Positions 52,730-63,343 of a stretch of DNA of 64,000 bases are shown one piece after another. A model generated the notes under the pieces. The model was not told the DNA's origin and made no database searches. It saw nothing but the letters and a program-made list of their open reading frames with translations. The stretch comes from Allomyces macrogynus ATCC 38327 (taxonomy: Eukaryota > Blastocladiomycota > Blastocladiomycetes > Blastocladiales > Blastocladiaceae). The stretch spans positions 423,159 through 487,158 of the forward strand of contig GG745359.1 in the NCBI GenBank assembly GCA_000151295.1, written 5' to 3'. Each line of letters opens with the position of its first letter. The first letter of the stretch is position 1. Both the position numbers and the translations under genes were made by a program.

Positions 52730-55700
52730 TCGCGGCCAGGGTCGTAGTCGCCGTGGCCAGAATGGCGGTCGGGGTGGTCGTGGCGGCCGTGGCCGTGACG
52801 ACCGCCAGGACGACGAGTACGAGGTCGAAACGCGCCGCTGTTATCGGTGCGATGAGGTGGGCCATTTGCGTCACAATTGCCCGCGCCGGCCGAACGCGAA
52901 TGTCGCGGTTTTCAATCATCAATGCACCTGCCGTTTTGATTGCTCTTCTCGCTCTGGTCAGGTCGTCCCTGTTGGTGGCACAAGTCCAAATTTTGTTCAT
53001 ACGGACGTGAACGATGGCGGCACGACGCAGCTTTTGCACGTTGCAGTTGACGTCGACGTGGACGACGCACGGGAGCCGCTCATCGTTTCGCCGAAGGACA
53101 CCGCCGACAGGCGCGTCGACTTGGGCCAGGGGGAGGAGCGTGACGATGCGGTGGTCGAGGAGGATCTTGAAATCTTGGCGTTTGGCACTGACCAGCCGTA
53201 CGCGTACGATGCGGTGCTCGCAGTGAGCGAGGAGCCGCGCAAGGGCCGCACTTGGTCGAAGAAGTGCATGGGCGAGCGGCACAGGAAAAAGTTGCTGCAG
53301 GAGCACGACGCGGTGGTCATGGTCGACTCGGGCGCCTCGCACAACGTCGCGCGACGTGCCGTCGTGGAGCGCGTGGGCGCGCGAATCGTGCGCGACGGGT
53401 GGTTGCGCGTCTCGGGTTTCGACGGCGTCTCGCGACGCGTGCGACGCGAATGGGCGGAGCTGCGTGTCATGGTCGCGGGCGCCGCCACGACCGCGCGGTG
53501 CCTGGTGCTCGACAACGTCGCATGGGAAGTGATTTTGGGCCGGCCGTGGTTGCGCGAGTGTGACCCGCAGCTCGACTGGTCGTCAGGCGCGCTGTCGCTT
53601 GACGGCGGCGCGACACGCGTGCAGCCGGTGGCGGGCGGGCCATCCCACATCGAGGTCGACTTGCTTTCTGCCAAAGAGTGCGCGGCGGCGATGCGCGACG
53701 ACCCGGCAAACGTGTTCATGGTCTCGCTCAACCACATCGAGGTCGAGGGCGTTGGCTACACGGGCACGGTCGTGAAGCAGTTAGTCGACGAGTTCCCAAC
53801 CGTGTTCGCCGAGCCAACGGGCATGCCGCCGAAGCGCGATGTCGACCACCGGATCGAGCTCAAGGAGGGCGCGCGGCCAGTCGCACAGCGCGCATACCAG
53901 GCCTCGCCCAAGGAGCTCGAGGAACTGCGCAAGCAGCTAGACGAGCTGTTGCGACGCGGGCTGATCCGGCCGAGCAAGGGCTCGCCGTTTGCGTCGCCGG
54001 TCCTGTTCGTGCCAAAGAAAGACGGAGGCGTCCGGGTGTGCGTGGATTATCGCGCACTGAACAAGATCACGGTACGCGATACATACCCGCTGCCGCGCGC
54101 CGAGACCCTCTTCCGGATGCTGCGTGGCGCGCGCTACTACACGAAGCTCGACCTTGTCAGCGGGTATCACCAAGTGCGCATGGACGAGTCGGACGTGCAC
54201 AAGACGGCGTTCGTGACGCGGTACGGGACGTTCGAGTGGCGCGTGCTCAGCTTCGGCTTGTGCAACGCACCATCGACGTTCATGCGCGCCATGAACCAGG
54301 TGTTTGAGCCGTACCTCGACCGGTTCGTCGTCGTGTTCCTCGACGACATCTTGATCTACTCGAAGACCAAGGCTGAGCATGAGCGCCACGTTCGGCAGGT
54401 GCTCGAGGTGCTACGCAAGAACGAGTTCCATGTCAAGCCGAGCAAGTGCGAGTTTTTCAAGGAGCGGGTCGAGTACCTTGGTCATTTCGTGGACCGCGAC
54501 GGCGTGCATGTCGACCCAGCCAAGGTCGCGGCAGTGCGCGATTGGCCCGTGCCCAAGGACCAGAAGGAGTTGCGCGGGTTCATCGGGCTCGCCAACTACT
54601 ACGCGCGATTTGTCAATGGATTCGCCGAGCTCGCGCACCCGCTGACGGACTTGCTCGCCGACGACGTCACGTACGAATGGTCAGCCGCGGCCGACGCAGC
54701 GTTCCGCGCGCTCAAGGACGCGCTGTCGTCGGCGCCGGTGCTGGTGCTGCCTGACGAGGACGGCGATTTCGAGATCACGACCGACGCGAGCGGGTTCGCC
54801 GTCGGCGCGGTGCTACAGCAGAATGGGCGACCGATCGAATATTTCAGTCGCAAGTTGAAGCCACCGGAACGCGCGTACCCGGTCCACGACCGCGAGTTAC
54901 TGGCAATCGTCGCCGCGTTGAATCGGTGGCGCACGTACGTGCACGGCAAGTCGGTGCGGTGCAACTCGGACCACCGCACGCTTGAGTACTTTGCGACGCA
55001 GCGCGAGCTCAATGGACGGCAAGTGCGGTGGCTGTCGTCGCTCGCCGAGTACGATCTGGAAATCAAGTACGAGAAGGGCGAGCGCATGCCGCACGCTGAC
55101 GCGCTGTCGCGACGGCCGGACTTGCGACCGGACGGGTCGCTGCTTGCCGACGCGCTGTACACACCACTCGCGCGCGGTGCCAACGGTGCGTTGCGCGTCG
55201 CGGCGGTGCCATTATACAAAGGCGAGGACGGGAAATTCGCGGTACTGCAGGTACGGCGGTCGCACAAGCACGACGAGACCATGGCGATTGCGGTCGAGGG
55301 CGAGCACGCGCAAGAGCCCGCCGAGGATCTCGTGCAAGGGGTTCGACCAGAAGTCGAGCCAGACATGATGCGGCGCGTCGTGGCCGCGACGGCGGCGGAT
55401 CGACGGTTGCACGCGATGCTCGAGCAGCCGCCCGCGGGGTACGTCGCCGACGACGGGATCCTGTTCAAGTTCGTGGAGGTCAGTGGCGAGGCGCGGCGGG
55501 TGCCGCTCATCCCAAACGACCGCGAGCTGCGCACCTTGTGGCTGTCCGAGGCCCACGACACGCCGCTCGCCGGGCACATGGGCGCGCGTCGCACGCTCGA
55601 CCTGCTGCGTCGGTGGTGCTACTGGCGTGGCATGGCGGCCGACGTCGAGGCCTATGTGCGGACGTGCGTGAGCTGCCAGGCCAACAAGCCCAAGATCGGC

Positions 55701-56750
55701 AAGACCGACGGCCTGCTGCGACCGCTTCCTGTACCGGATCGGCCGTGGGGCCGAATCAACATCGACCTGATCGGCAAGCTTCCAGACGGGGAGGGCGGAA
55801 AAGACGCCATCGTCACGCTCGTGTGCGCGTTGACGAAGCGGTTGCGCGTGATCCCGACGGTCATGACGACGGACGCCGAAGGGCTTGCGCGCTTGTACAT
55901 TCGGTACGTCTTGCCCGATTTTGGCTTGCCCGACTGCATCGTGAGCGACCGTGACCCGCGGTTCGCGTCTGCGTTTTGGGAAGCGCTTTGGCGGCGGTTG
56001 GGCACGCGGTTAGCGATGTCGACAGCGTATCATCCACAGTCTGACGGCCAGGCCGAAGTCGCGAATCGCACGGTGCAGTCGATGCTGCGGCATTTCGTCA
56101 ACGCGCAGCGCACCAACTGGCCGACATACCTGCCGTTTGTCGAGTTCGCCTACAACAACTCGCGCGCCGAGCCGACGGGCAAGTCGCCATTCGAGCTGTG
56201 GGGCGTTGTGCCACGCGGGCCGGTCGAGATCATGCTCGGCAACAATATCCCGGTACCGCAGCTCGAGCGCATGGCGGAGCAGCTCGACGCAGCGACGCGA
56301 GATGCTCGGGTGAGCCTGGATCGATCGCGCGCGGCCATGGTGATGCAAGTCAACCGGCACCGCAAGCACGTCGAGTACCTCGTCGGCGACCGCGTGTGGC
56401 TCTCGACCAAGAACATTGCGGCGCGCACAGCATCAGGCACGGAGCTGACGTCGCGTAAGTTACTGCCCAAGTTCATTGGCCCGTTTAACGTCGAGGCCGT
56501 GGTCGGTGGCGGTCGCGCGTGCAGGCTCGGATTGCCAGCCGGGTACAAGGTGCACCCGACGTTCCACGTCGAGCTGCTGAAACCGTATCGCGAGCCGGAC
56601 TTGGCACGATTTCCGGGTCGGCCGTACGCGGGCAACGACGGCACCGACGACGAGCACGGATGGGCACCGGCGACGGCCGACGAGCCCGAGTTCGCTGCTG
56701 CGCGAAGGCATGACGGGGCGGCGCGGCGAAGGGCGACACGCTGTACTTGA
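52665..56750 (+). CDS. pol: Pol polyprotein: nucleocapsid knuckle, protease, RT, RNase H, integrase
   Basis: A 1361-codon ORF, read as a Gag-Pol fusion. In order: Arg/Gly-rich basic region; CCHC knuckle (residues about 59-72); aspartic protease VDSGASH (about 220); reverse transcriptase with LDLVSGYHQVRM and the catalytic VVFLDDILIYS (about 557); RNase H TTDASGFAVGAVL (about 705); integrase zinc motif (H..H at HDTPLAGHMGARRTL, then CVSC, about 960-1000) and DDE core (NIDLIGKL, VSDRDPRF, YHPQSDGQAEVANR, about 1030-1130). The tail has the GPF-type module FIGPFNVEAVV and HPTFHVELLKPY. The sequence up to the integrase end appears intact, so the enzyme portion could be active. It ends early, inside the expected chromodomain. 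Confidence 0.95.
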   Translation: MIAYRTTRMQVNAVQGRRGHGNRGQGRSRRGQNGGRGGRGGRGRDDRQDDEYEVETRRCYRCDEVGHLRHNCPRRPNANVAVFNHQCTCRFDCSSRSGQVVPVGGTSPNFVHTDVNDGGTTQLLHVAVDVDVDDAREPLIVSPKDTADRRVDLGQGEERDDAVVEEDLEILAFGTDQPYAYDAVLAVSEEPRKGRTWSKKCMGERHRKKLLQEHDAVVMVDSGASHNVARRAVVERVGARIVRDGWLRVSGFDGVSRRVRREWAELRVMVAGAATTARCLVLDNVAWEVILGRPWLRECDPQLDWSSGALSLDGGATRVQPVAGGPSHIEVDLLSAKECAAAMRDDPANVFMVSLNHIEVEGVGYTGTVVKQLVDEFPTVFAEPTGMPPKRDVDHRIELKEGARPVAQRAYQASPKELEELRKQLDELLRRGLIRPSKGSPFASPVLFVPKKDGGVRVCVDYRALNKITVRDTYPLPRAETLFRMLRGARYYTKLDLVSGYHQVRMDESDVHKTAFVTRYGTFEWRVLSFGLCNAPSTFMRAMNQVFEPYLDRFVVVFLDDILIYSKTKAEHERHVRQVLEVLRKNEFHVKPSKCEFFKERVEYLGHFVDRDGVHVDPAKVAAVRDWPVPKDQKELRGFIGLANYYARFVNGFAELAHPLTDLLADDVTYEWSAAADAAFRALKDALSSAPVLVLPDEDGDFEITTDASGFAVGAVLQQNGRPIEYFSRKLKPPERAYPVHDRELLAIVAALNRWRTYVHGKSVRCNSDHRTLEYFATQRELNGRQVRWLSSLAEYDLEIKYEKGERMPHADALSRRPDLRPDGSLLADALYTPLARGANGALRVAAVPLYKGEDGKFAVLQVRRSHKHDETMAIAVEGEHAQEPAEDLVQGVRPEVEPDMMRRVVAATAADRRLHAMLEQPPAGYVADDGILFKFVEVSGEARRVPLIPNDRELRTLWLSEAHDTPLAGHMGARRTLDLLRRWCYWRGMAADVEAYVRTCVSCQANKPKIGKTDGLLRPLPVPDRPWGRINIDLIGKLPDGEGGKDAIVTLVCALTKRLRVIPTVMTTDAEGLARLYIRYVLPDFGLPDCIVSDRDPRFASAFWEALWRRLGTRLAMSTAYHPQSDGQAEVANRTVQSMLRHFVNAQRTNWPTYLPFVEFAYNNSRAEPTGKSPFELWGVVPRGPVEIMLGNNIPVPQLERMAEQLDAATRDARVSLDRSRAAMVMQVNRHRKHVEYLVGDRVWLSTKNIAARTASGTELTSRKLLPKFIGPFNVEAVVGGGRACRLGLPAGYKVHPTFHVELLKPYREPDLARFPGRPYAGNDGTDDEHGWAPATADEPEFAAARRHDGAARRRATRCT

Positions 56751-56931
56751 TCAAAGTGGCAGCAGCGCGCGATCAAGGAAGTCGACGTGGGAACGCGCCG
56801 AGGACTTGCGCGAGGACGCGGACGCGGTCGTCAAGTGGCGCGAGTATCGGGCGCAGACGCCGGGCGTGCAGGTGCTGTCGGGCGTCAAGGCCGGCAAGCC
56901 GACGGCGACGGTGTTGCGGTCGCTGCAGTAG
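56680..56931 (+). pseudogene. Frame-broken chromodomain at the Pol C-terminus
   Basis: After DEPEFAAA the Pol frame runs into a stop. In a second frame GDTLYLIK appears, and in a third STWERAEDLREDADAVVKWREY, which ends at 56931. Together these match the order of a chromovirus chromodomain (Y-L-V-K-W, then TWEP-x-E-L). At least two indels separate them. An intact chromodomain normally steers integration to particular histone marks. Confidence 0.65.
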
Positions 56932-56994
56932 TGGTTGGTGGTGTTGTGGTTGAGTGGAGGATCGATCGTGGATCCGACGCGTCGCGCGCCTCGG

Positions 56995-57011
56995 ACGGGC
57001 AGGGAGGGAGT
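56995..57011 (+). promoter_or_regulatory. Polypurine tract
   Basis: The purine-rich run GGGCAGGGAGGGAG lies directly before the 3' LTR, where plus-strand priming occurs in this family. Confidence 0.7.
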
Positions 57012-57180
57012 TGTTGGCGCGTATGCAAGCGTCCCCCGCTTGCGCCCTGCCAACACGTGGTCCCCAATTAGACGCATAGTGTGAGGCGTCTTCCTACATA
57101 AGAAGGACGCTGCTGGGCGAAATACATCCTTACGCAATCCTCCCCGAAGTATCAGTCAGGGCCCCGTCCCGGTCGTATCA
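57012..57180 (+). repeat. 3' LTR
   Basis: 169 bp, identical to the 5' LTR except one base at 57116. It ends 108 bp upstream of the APC10 start codon. Confidence 0.95.
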
Positions 57181-57288
57181 CCGTCATCGACCTGCTGGCC
57201 TCTCTCGGTGCGACCCATTTGCCGCGACACTTGTCTGATCAGATTTAAGTCCCCGCAAAACAATTGCCACAACCTGCAACGTGACAAC

Positions 57289-58159
57289 ATGCCCGTCATG
57301 GACCTCGCGAGCCGGCTCGGCAACAGCACCGCCTTCCAGCTCGACCTCGTCGACGATACCGACAGTTCCTTCATCGACATCACGCACACGGGCCAGTGGT
57401 CGCTATCATCGGCCGCACCCAAGCACGGGCTCCAGGAACTGCACGCGCCCAACACGGACCTATTCTGGCAGTCGAGCGCGCTTTCGGGGCCGCACGATGT
57501 AAATACGCGCGCTGTTTCCGCACAGGAAAAGCAGTAGAGCCGAGATCTGACGTGACTGGTCGCGACCACGGTGCAGATGGTCGTGTGTTTCCCGCACCGT
57601 GTCGAGGTCCAAGTGCGTGCTGACGTGTGATCATGCCACGACCAACACTGGCTGACGAGGGCAGCACTGCAGACCGTCGCGCTCTTCCTCGACTACATGC
57701 GCGACGAGACGTGGACACCGCACATTGTTCAAGTGCAGGCTGGCGCGACGCGGAACGGGTGGGTGGTACGTAAGTCGCGCTCCACGTCCTCCCATGCAGG
57801 CTGGGCGGTCCTGACGCGTTTCCTATCAATTCAGGACGTCGGCGACCCCGTCACCCTGACGCACCCGCACGGGTGGGTCCTGATCCATAACGCGCCCGTC
57901 GCATGTCATACGCTGCGCATTCGGATCGTGGAAACGCACCAGCAAGGACGGAATTGCCAAGTGCGTGGAGTGCGGGTGTTTGCAGCGAGGCCGAGGTACG
58001 TCTGGCGGTATGGGGTTGTGGCGAGGAGTGGGGTGGACGACTGACGGTGGGGACCGGGGTAGTGGAACGACGTTCACTCCGAGTCGCGTTGGCGGAGACG
58101 CGGTGGCCATGTGGCCATACACGAGCGACGTGATGATCAAGGGCGAGGCGCTTCGGTGA
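57289..58159 (+). CDS. APC10: Anaphase-promoting complex subunit 10 (DOC domain)
   Basis: Five exons (57289-57498, 57577-57612, 57673-57765, 57835-57995, 58063-58159) give 198 residues in consistent phase. DOC-domain landmarks: GQWSLSSAAPKHGLQEL, TDLFWQSS, VALFLDYMRDETWTP, LRIRIVETHQQGRNCQVRG and a C-terminal FTPSR...SDVMIKGEALR. APC10 sits beside the activator on the APC/C and contributes to D-box recognition and processive ubiquitination. The last exon was chosen because it restores the conserved C-terminus; reading through its donor would stop at 58044. The 36-nt second exon is very short but supplies the strand VVCFPHRVEVQ. The usual terminal Ile-Arg that docks on TPR subunits is Leu-Arg. 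Confidence 0.85.
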
Positions 58160-58625
58160 ATGCAAAATACAGACGATTCAATCTCGTACCGAAAACGACT
58201 TGATCGACTCGCTCGACCAGGGGTCGAGATCGACAAGATGACGCTCGCCGCGCTCTTGCTTGGTGGGCACCTCGCTGCCACCGACGCCATGAAGTTCCCT
58301 TTCCGTGTCGCTCAACTCGTGTTCGTGAGGGACTCGCATCATGCGGTCCGCAAAATGGTCAGGAGGGCAGCGCCACAGATGGATGCGAGCAGGATAGTCA
58401 GGACGGTGCCGGACGCGAGGCACCCGGTGTTTTGGATACCTCACGCGGAGGGGCTCAATGCTGCACCTGAGCGTGCTCGCGAGAAGGGAATGTAGCGTGG
58501 CGCGTGTGACACTGATGGGGTGGAGAAGGGAGAGAATCATTGTTACAAGCAATAGATGTATGACATTCACAAACAATGCTTCTTCTACCCCCTCCCACCT
58601 ACGCCCACCTGGCCATGACCGCCGT
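58160..58625. other. Spacer before assembly gap, no supported gene
   Basis: Overlapping ORFs on both strands show no recognisable domain. It probably holds the APC10 3' UTR and the upstream region of the permease gene. Confidence 0.4.
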
Positions 58626-58725
58626 NNNNNNNNNNNNNNNNNNNNNNNNNNNNNNNNNNNNNNNNNNNNNNNNNNNNNNNNNNNNNNNNNNNNNNNNNNN
58701 NNNNNNNNNNNNNNNNNNNNNNNNN
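58626..58725. other. Assembly gap of 100 N
   Basis: Exactly 100 N, the conventional length for a gap of unknown size, so reading frames across it carry no information. Confidence 0.99.
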
Positions 58726-61700
58726 TTCCCTTCACCCTCGCGCGCGCTCAACACCCCGGCGGACCGAGCGAGAGCCGGCCTTACACGCCCGACGACCCTG
58801 TCCACCCGCTCTCTGTACACCCGTCACCCGACCTTGTGCGTGATCGCGTCGACCCTGCGTGGCCACCGCTCGTCCCGCAAAGATCGAATCCAGTTCTGGC
58901 CGTTCCGCCGATCACGACCGATTCTCGTGCAGCAGTTGCACCGAACCCGTTTCGTCTCGACACTTCACTTCAAACACCCCAATCGCGCGCCGATTCACCC
59001 AAGGTGTGGGATTTCCCGTCGCCAACGTCGGCGACTCTGCTCACCCACCCCCCACCACTCGGTGCGTCGTCGTCGGCCTCACCGGTGCGTCAAGAACCCG
59101 ACGAGGGTGAACCGCTGCCCGTACCGTCGCACGTGGGACGGTCTGCCGCCCCACCGTGGAGACAGCGGCTCGCCGAGGCGTGGGGCAGTGCCAAGATGCT
59201 CGTGTCCTATGTCGAGGCCGAAAACAAGCGCAACTACCGCTCGTTCTTGATTGGTCTCGTGACTGTGTTCCTGGTCGTCGTGTTCCTGACCTTGGTCCGC
59301 AACGCGCTCGTGCGGTCGTCGATTGTCTTTGTCAAGTTGTCTGAGGACACGGTACGTTTTGAGGCGCAAGCGCTTCTGAAACGCTGCAGAACTAACCACC
59401 TCATTATTCCGCAGGTCGGTCAATACGATTTGCTCATGACCCCGAGCCAGGACGGCACGTCCATGTTTCTCAACGCGACCGACCTCACGACGAGGCTCGC
59501 ATCAGTCGATTCGATTCGCGGTGCCGTGCCGCGATGGATCTTGCCCGTCAATGTTACCGCGTCGGACCAAGGCCAGTGGAACACAAGCGCTGTCAACCGC
59601 GACGTACTCGCGACGGCCGTTGTGCTCATCATGGACTCAAAACTCGAGGAGGATCTGGGCGTCGGCGTCAGCTGGAAGCACCGCGCGCTGGGCGAGAATG
59701 AGGCCCACGGTGCGCATGCGATAGGGTGGATTGTCCTCACGGACAGCGTTGCTCATTTTGTTCCTTGCATAGTCACCGGCTCACTGCTCCGCGCTCTCGG
59801 CAAGCGACCTAACCTCGGCGATACAATCAATTTGAAAATGGATCTTTCGGCCATGATGGCGGTACGGCCATTCTCTTCCCCCTCTTTAATGACTTGCTCA
59901 CGAGCCCGCTTCAACTCGTAGTCTGCCATGGGCAACAGCACGTCGCTGAACCAAGCGCAAATCACGCTCACACGCACGCAACTCGAGACCGCCATTCTCG
60001 TCACCGGTGCCAACCGCACCGCCATCTACCAGTCGGCGCAGCTGCAGCCGGACGGGACTTACCGCGTGCCACTCGGTGCCGTGACCAACAACCAGGCTGA
60101 CCAGTTTGCGACGCTCACGCAGACCATGACGGTTGTCGATGCCATCGAGCAACCCGACGGCAAGTTCCCACAGAACCTGGGCAACGTGATTGTCGTGGAC
60201 CTCGACCCGACCGAGATCTTGCTCAAGCGGACGGCGGCGCAGCTCGCACAGAACCCGCTCGCCGCGTCGGCCGTACCGTGGAAAACGAGCGATGTCGCGT
60301 CGTTTCGGTTGCGGGACTATGCCATGTCGATGGTGTTGATGATGCGCGACCGGCTCGCGATCTATACGATGAGTGATACGGACCGGAATCGCGCGATCAT
60401 TGAGGTGGCCAACGACGTGATGCGCGTGGTTGGGCTGTTTGCGCCCGTGGATCTCGTTGACGTGCTTAATTTGGCGCTCAAGGGCACGAGCTTTATCCGA
60501 GTGTTCATGGACGAGATTTTCTTTACGGTCATCGCGGTCCTGTCGCTGCTCGCTGTGCTGCTCATTTACTCGTTGCTCTTGGCCGACGTGGAGGAAAAGA
60601 CGTTCGAGTACGGGGTACGGTTCCTGTCCTCGAATTGGAGCTCCCGAAGTATCATCATGCTCACCCATCATTCCTGGACTAGATGCTCCGAACTCTGGGT
60701 CTGCGGCAAACTAGCCTCATCCACCTGCTGATCTTGCAGTCGATCCACTTTTCCGTCCCAGCCATTGGCCTCGGCCTCCTTGTCTGCGTCATTCTCTACG
60801 TGCCCGTCGAGTTCTTTCTCAGCAGCTTTGCCGCGGTGCCCATGGCGCTGCAACTCGACCCGAGCGCGTGGGGGCTCGGCATTGGTCTCGGCCTGATCTT
60901 ACCGCTTGTCGGCATGCTCGTTCCGATCCGGCGTGCACTGACGCAGACGCTGCGCGATGCGCTCGACATTTACCACCACGTCGTCTTCGATTCGATCGTC
61001 ACGATCAAGCGCTTGTCGGACCTCGGCATAAATATTGGCGAAACGATTCTCGCGCTGCTCCTGGTCGGCGTCGGGTTCATGGTCTACTACATGGTCCCCG
61101 TTGCGTTCATTTTCAACGACACGGGCCTGCTGTTCCGCATCCTGACGATCATTCTGCTCGGCATGGTCGTGGGCCAGACACTTGTCGCACAAGTCCTGCA
61201 ACACGTGCTGGAAATGGCCGTCATGGCGCTCATGGTCGTGGCCGCGCGCGACCGTGTCATTCTCGGCGTCGTCGCCAAGAACCTGGCGTCGCACCTGAAA
61301 CGCAACCAGAAGACGGCGCTCATGTTCACGCTGTGCCTCGCATACATAATCTTTGCCGCGGTCATGTTCCAGCTGCAGGCCAACACGCTCGCGCAGACGC
61401 TTGAGTGGACCTACGGCGCCGACCTCGTCGTGCAGGGTAAGGCGTTCATTTCCCCGTTACCGGAACCAAGGCTCGACCAGCACCTGCGCACGGTGTCGGA
61501 CGTGGCCGGGTTCACGTTCTTGACCTGGCCGCTCACCAGCTACTACGTGATTTCCACGACGCGCTTCGCGAGTTTGGCGAGTCTGGACCGTCCGCAGGCG
61601 CAGATTCTCGGCGTGCAGCGCAACTACCTCGACGTCGTGCTCGGGCAATACTATATGCCTGTGACCGTTGCGGACGGACTCGCTCCATCGGCCGTGATTC

Positions 61701-62857
61701 CGGCGCTCAGCACGCCGCTGTCGCCGTTCGTGCCGGCGGATATGCGCGCGGTCCCGCCGCCACCGCTCACGTCGCCGCCCGTCACAAACGTGACGGCCGC
61801 GTACGCGTCGGCGATCCCCGTCGTCATTTCCGAGGCGGTGGCCGATATGCTCTACGCGACACCGTCCACGAATTGCGTGATCGAGGTCGAGTACTGGCCC
61901 GGCGGGACCGCGGCGTGGTCGGTCACGCGGCAACAGCTCGCGCGGCCGCTGGCGATTGTCAAGAAATTACCTGGGCTCGCGGGGGTCAATCGGTTGACGG
62001 TGAGCAAGGCCCCGCTGCTCGTGAGTATGGACCAGTACCAGGCATTGCTCGACGACGTAGACACGGTGGCGGGGACGAGTTACACGCGCGTGGTGAGTCT
62101 GCCGGCGGTGGTCGGGAACGTGTCCGCAACAGAGTCGAGGCGGCGTGGGTGGACGGTGCCGAAAAAAACGCTGCTGGTGCGGTTGCGCGCGGGCATGTCG
62201 GACTTGCAGGTCGAGGCCGTGATCAATGGGTTGAATACGGTGCTCGGGGACCATGATTTGCAAGTGCAAAACTTGCGGTACCAGCTCAAAGCGACGGATT
62301 CGGCTGCGTTTTTCATCAATTTGCTCTTCAATATCGGTACGTTGGGACATGTACGCGGGGATAACGCGAGACCGTTGTTCACACGCTTTGCTTTTGAATC
62401 GTAGTGGCGCTCGTCGGGATCCTGCTTTCATTTTTTGTCATCTGGCTCTCGTTCACCGCCAACTTGCGCGAAAACGCTTGGGAGTTTGGCGTGCTCCGCG
62501 CCATCGGCCTCGATGTACGCTCTGCTTTGCTCTCCATTTTTTTCGTCCGGAAGCTCTCGCATCAGCTCACCGTTCTTGCGATCTCAGGGCTCGACGGTCG
62601 TGCGCGTCTACGTGTACGAGGCGCTCGCCATTGTCATCGCTACCATCTTACTCGGAACGCTCGTGGGCGGGATCACGGCCGTGACCGTCACGCTGCAGTT
62701 CAACCTGTTTACGGAAATGCCCATGACGCTCGCGTTCCCGTCGGGTCTTTTCGTGTTTGTGGTCGTGTTTTCCGTTGTGGTCGCTGTGGTCGGATCGTGG
62801 TACCCGGCGTCGCAGTACCGGCAAAAGAAGATTGCTATGGCGCTCAAGGGCATGTGA
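58726..62857 (+). CDS. FtsX/MacB-type ABC permease with two permease units, 5' end missing
   Basis: Six visible exons (58726-59351, 59415-59861, 59922-60614, 60683-62336, 62405-62514, 62588-62857) give about 1265 residues after the gap. A Pro/Ser-rich N-terminal tail precedes a first membrane helix (FLIGLVTVFLVVVFLTLV) and a long extracytosolic region. Next come the FtsX-like core LLADVEEKTFEYG-MLRTLG, several helices (IGLGLLVCVILYVPVEFF; LGLILPLVGMLVPI; ILALLLVGVGFMVYYMV; LLFRILTIILLGMV), a second LASHLKRNQKTALMF start, a second extracytosolic region, and a final NLRENAWEFGVLRAIG core with three more helices. The twin EFG-x-LRA-x-G motifs show two repeated units. No ATPase domain is visible. 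Bacterial relatives couple an ATPase to periplasmic work or lipoprotein export; substrate here unknown. The start is in or before the gap. Confidence 0.8.
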
Positions 62858-63343
62858 GCGAGGAATGAGGTGCTCGGGCTGGTGGACTGTGGAGGGAAGG
62901 GTGGGGAGGACAGGACTGGGGACAAAAAACGGAGCCTGAATTCATCTGGTTTTGCGTTCTTGTCTTTTGAATCATGCCTCCGCTCACAGCCATCTAGGTC
63001 TCGAGCTAGAGCCGCAGATGAAGTTCATTCTGCTGACTTGCAGACGCTCATCGTTGACGCTCATCATCGCTGGTCAATAATGCAACAAGAGGGATGCCAT
63101 TGTTTCTCGCCCTGATACCCGCGGCCACAATGAAAAACAGAAAAACTCAACCACAAAACTCCCATGACATGAAATCGAGTTGCCGCAAAGACGGGGCAAG
63201 ATCGGTTTATCCAAACCGGTCTGACTTCGCCCTGGGAGCGACCATCGATGCCTCTGCAATCGCACGACACGCTGGCAGATGCACGTCGGCCGTGCACTCT
63301 TCAACATCATCCGCAGCTGGCCGCCACAACAACCACAGGCGTT
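62858..63343. other. Spacer without supported gene
   Basis: Lower GC than upstream. Only short ORFs without domains. Likely 3' UTRs of converging transcripts. Confidence 0.4.

Larger units (their letters stand above)
51182..57180 (+). mobile_element. Ty3/Gypsy (chromovirus-type) LTR retrotransposon
   Basis: About 6.0 kb with two 169-bp LTRs that begin TG and end CA and differ at one position (51286 T, 57116 G). A tRNA-type primer site follows the 5' LTR, a purine-rich tract precedes the 3' LTR, and gag and pol ORFs lie between. The order protease, RT, RNase H, integrase, then chromodomain remnant identifies Metaviridae. Near-identical LTRs imply recent insertion. The five bases next to the 5' LTR (ACTTC) and 3' LTR (CCGTC) do not match, so there is no perfect target-site duplication. 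It sits between the oxidase and APC10 genes. Confidence 0.95.

Noticed and set aside
51170..57195. Target-site duplication of the retroelement
   Set aside because: The bases flanking the two LTRs (ACTTC and CCGTC) do not match at the 4-6 bp expected.
57996..58044. APC10 ending at the stop at 58044
   Set aside because: Reading through the GTACGT donor loses the conserved C-terminus, which the downstream exon 58063-58159 restores in phase.
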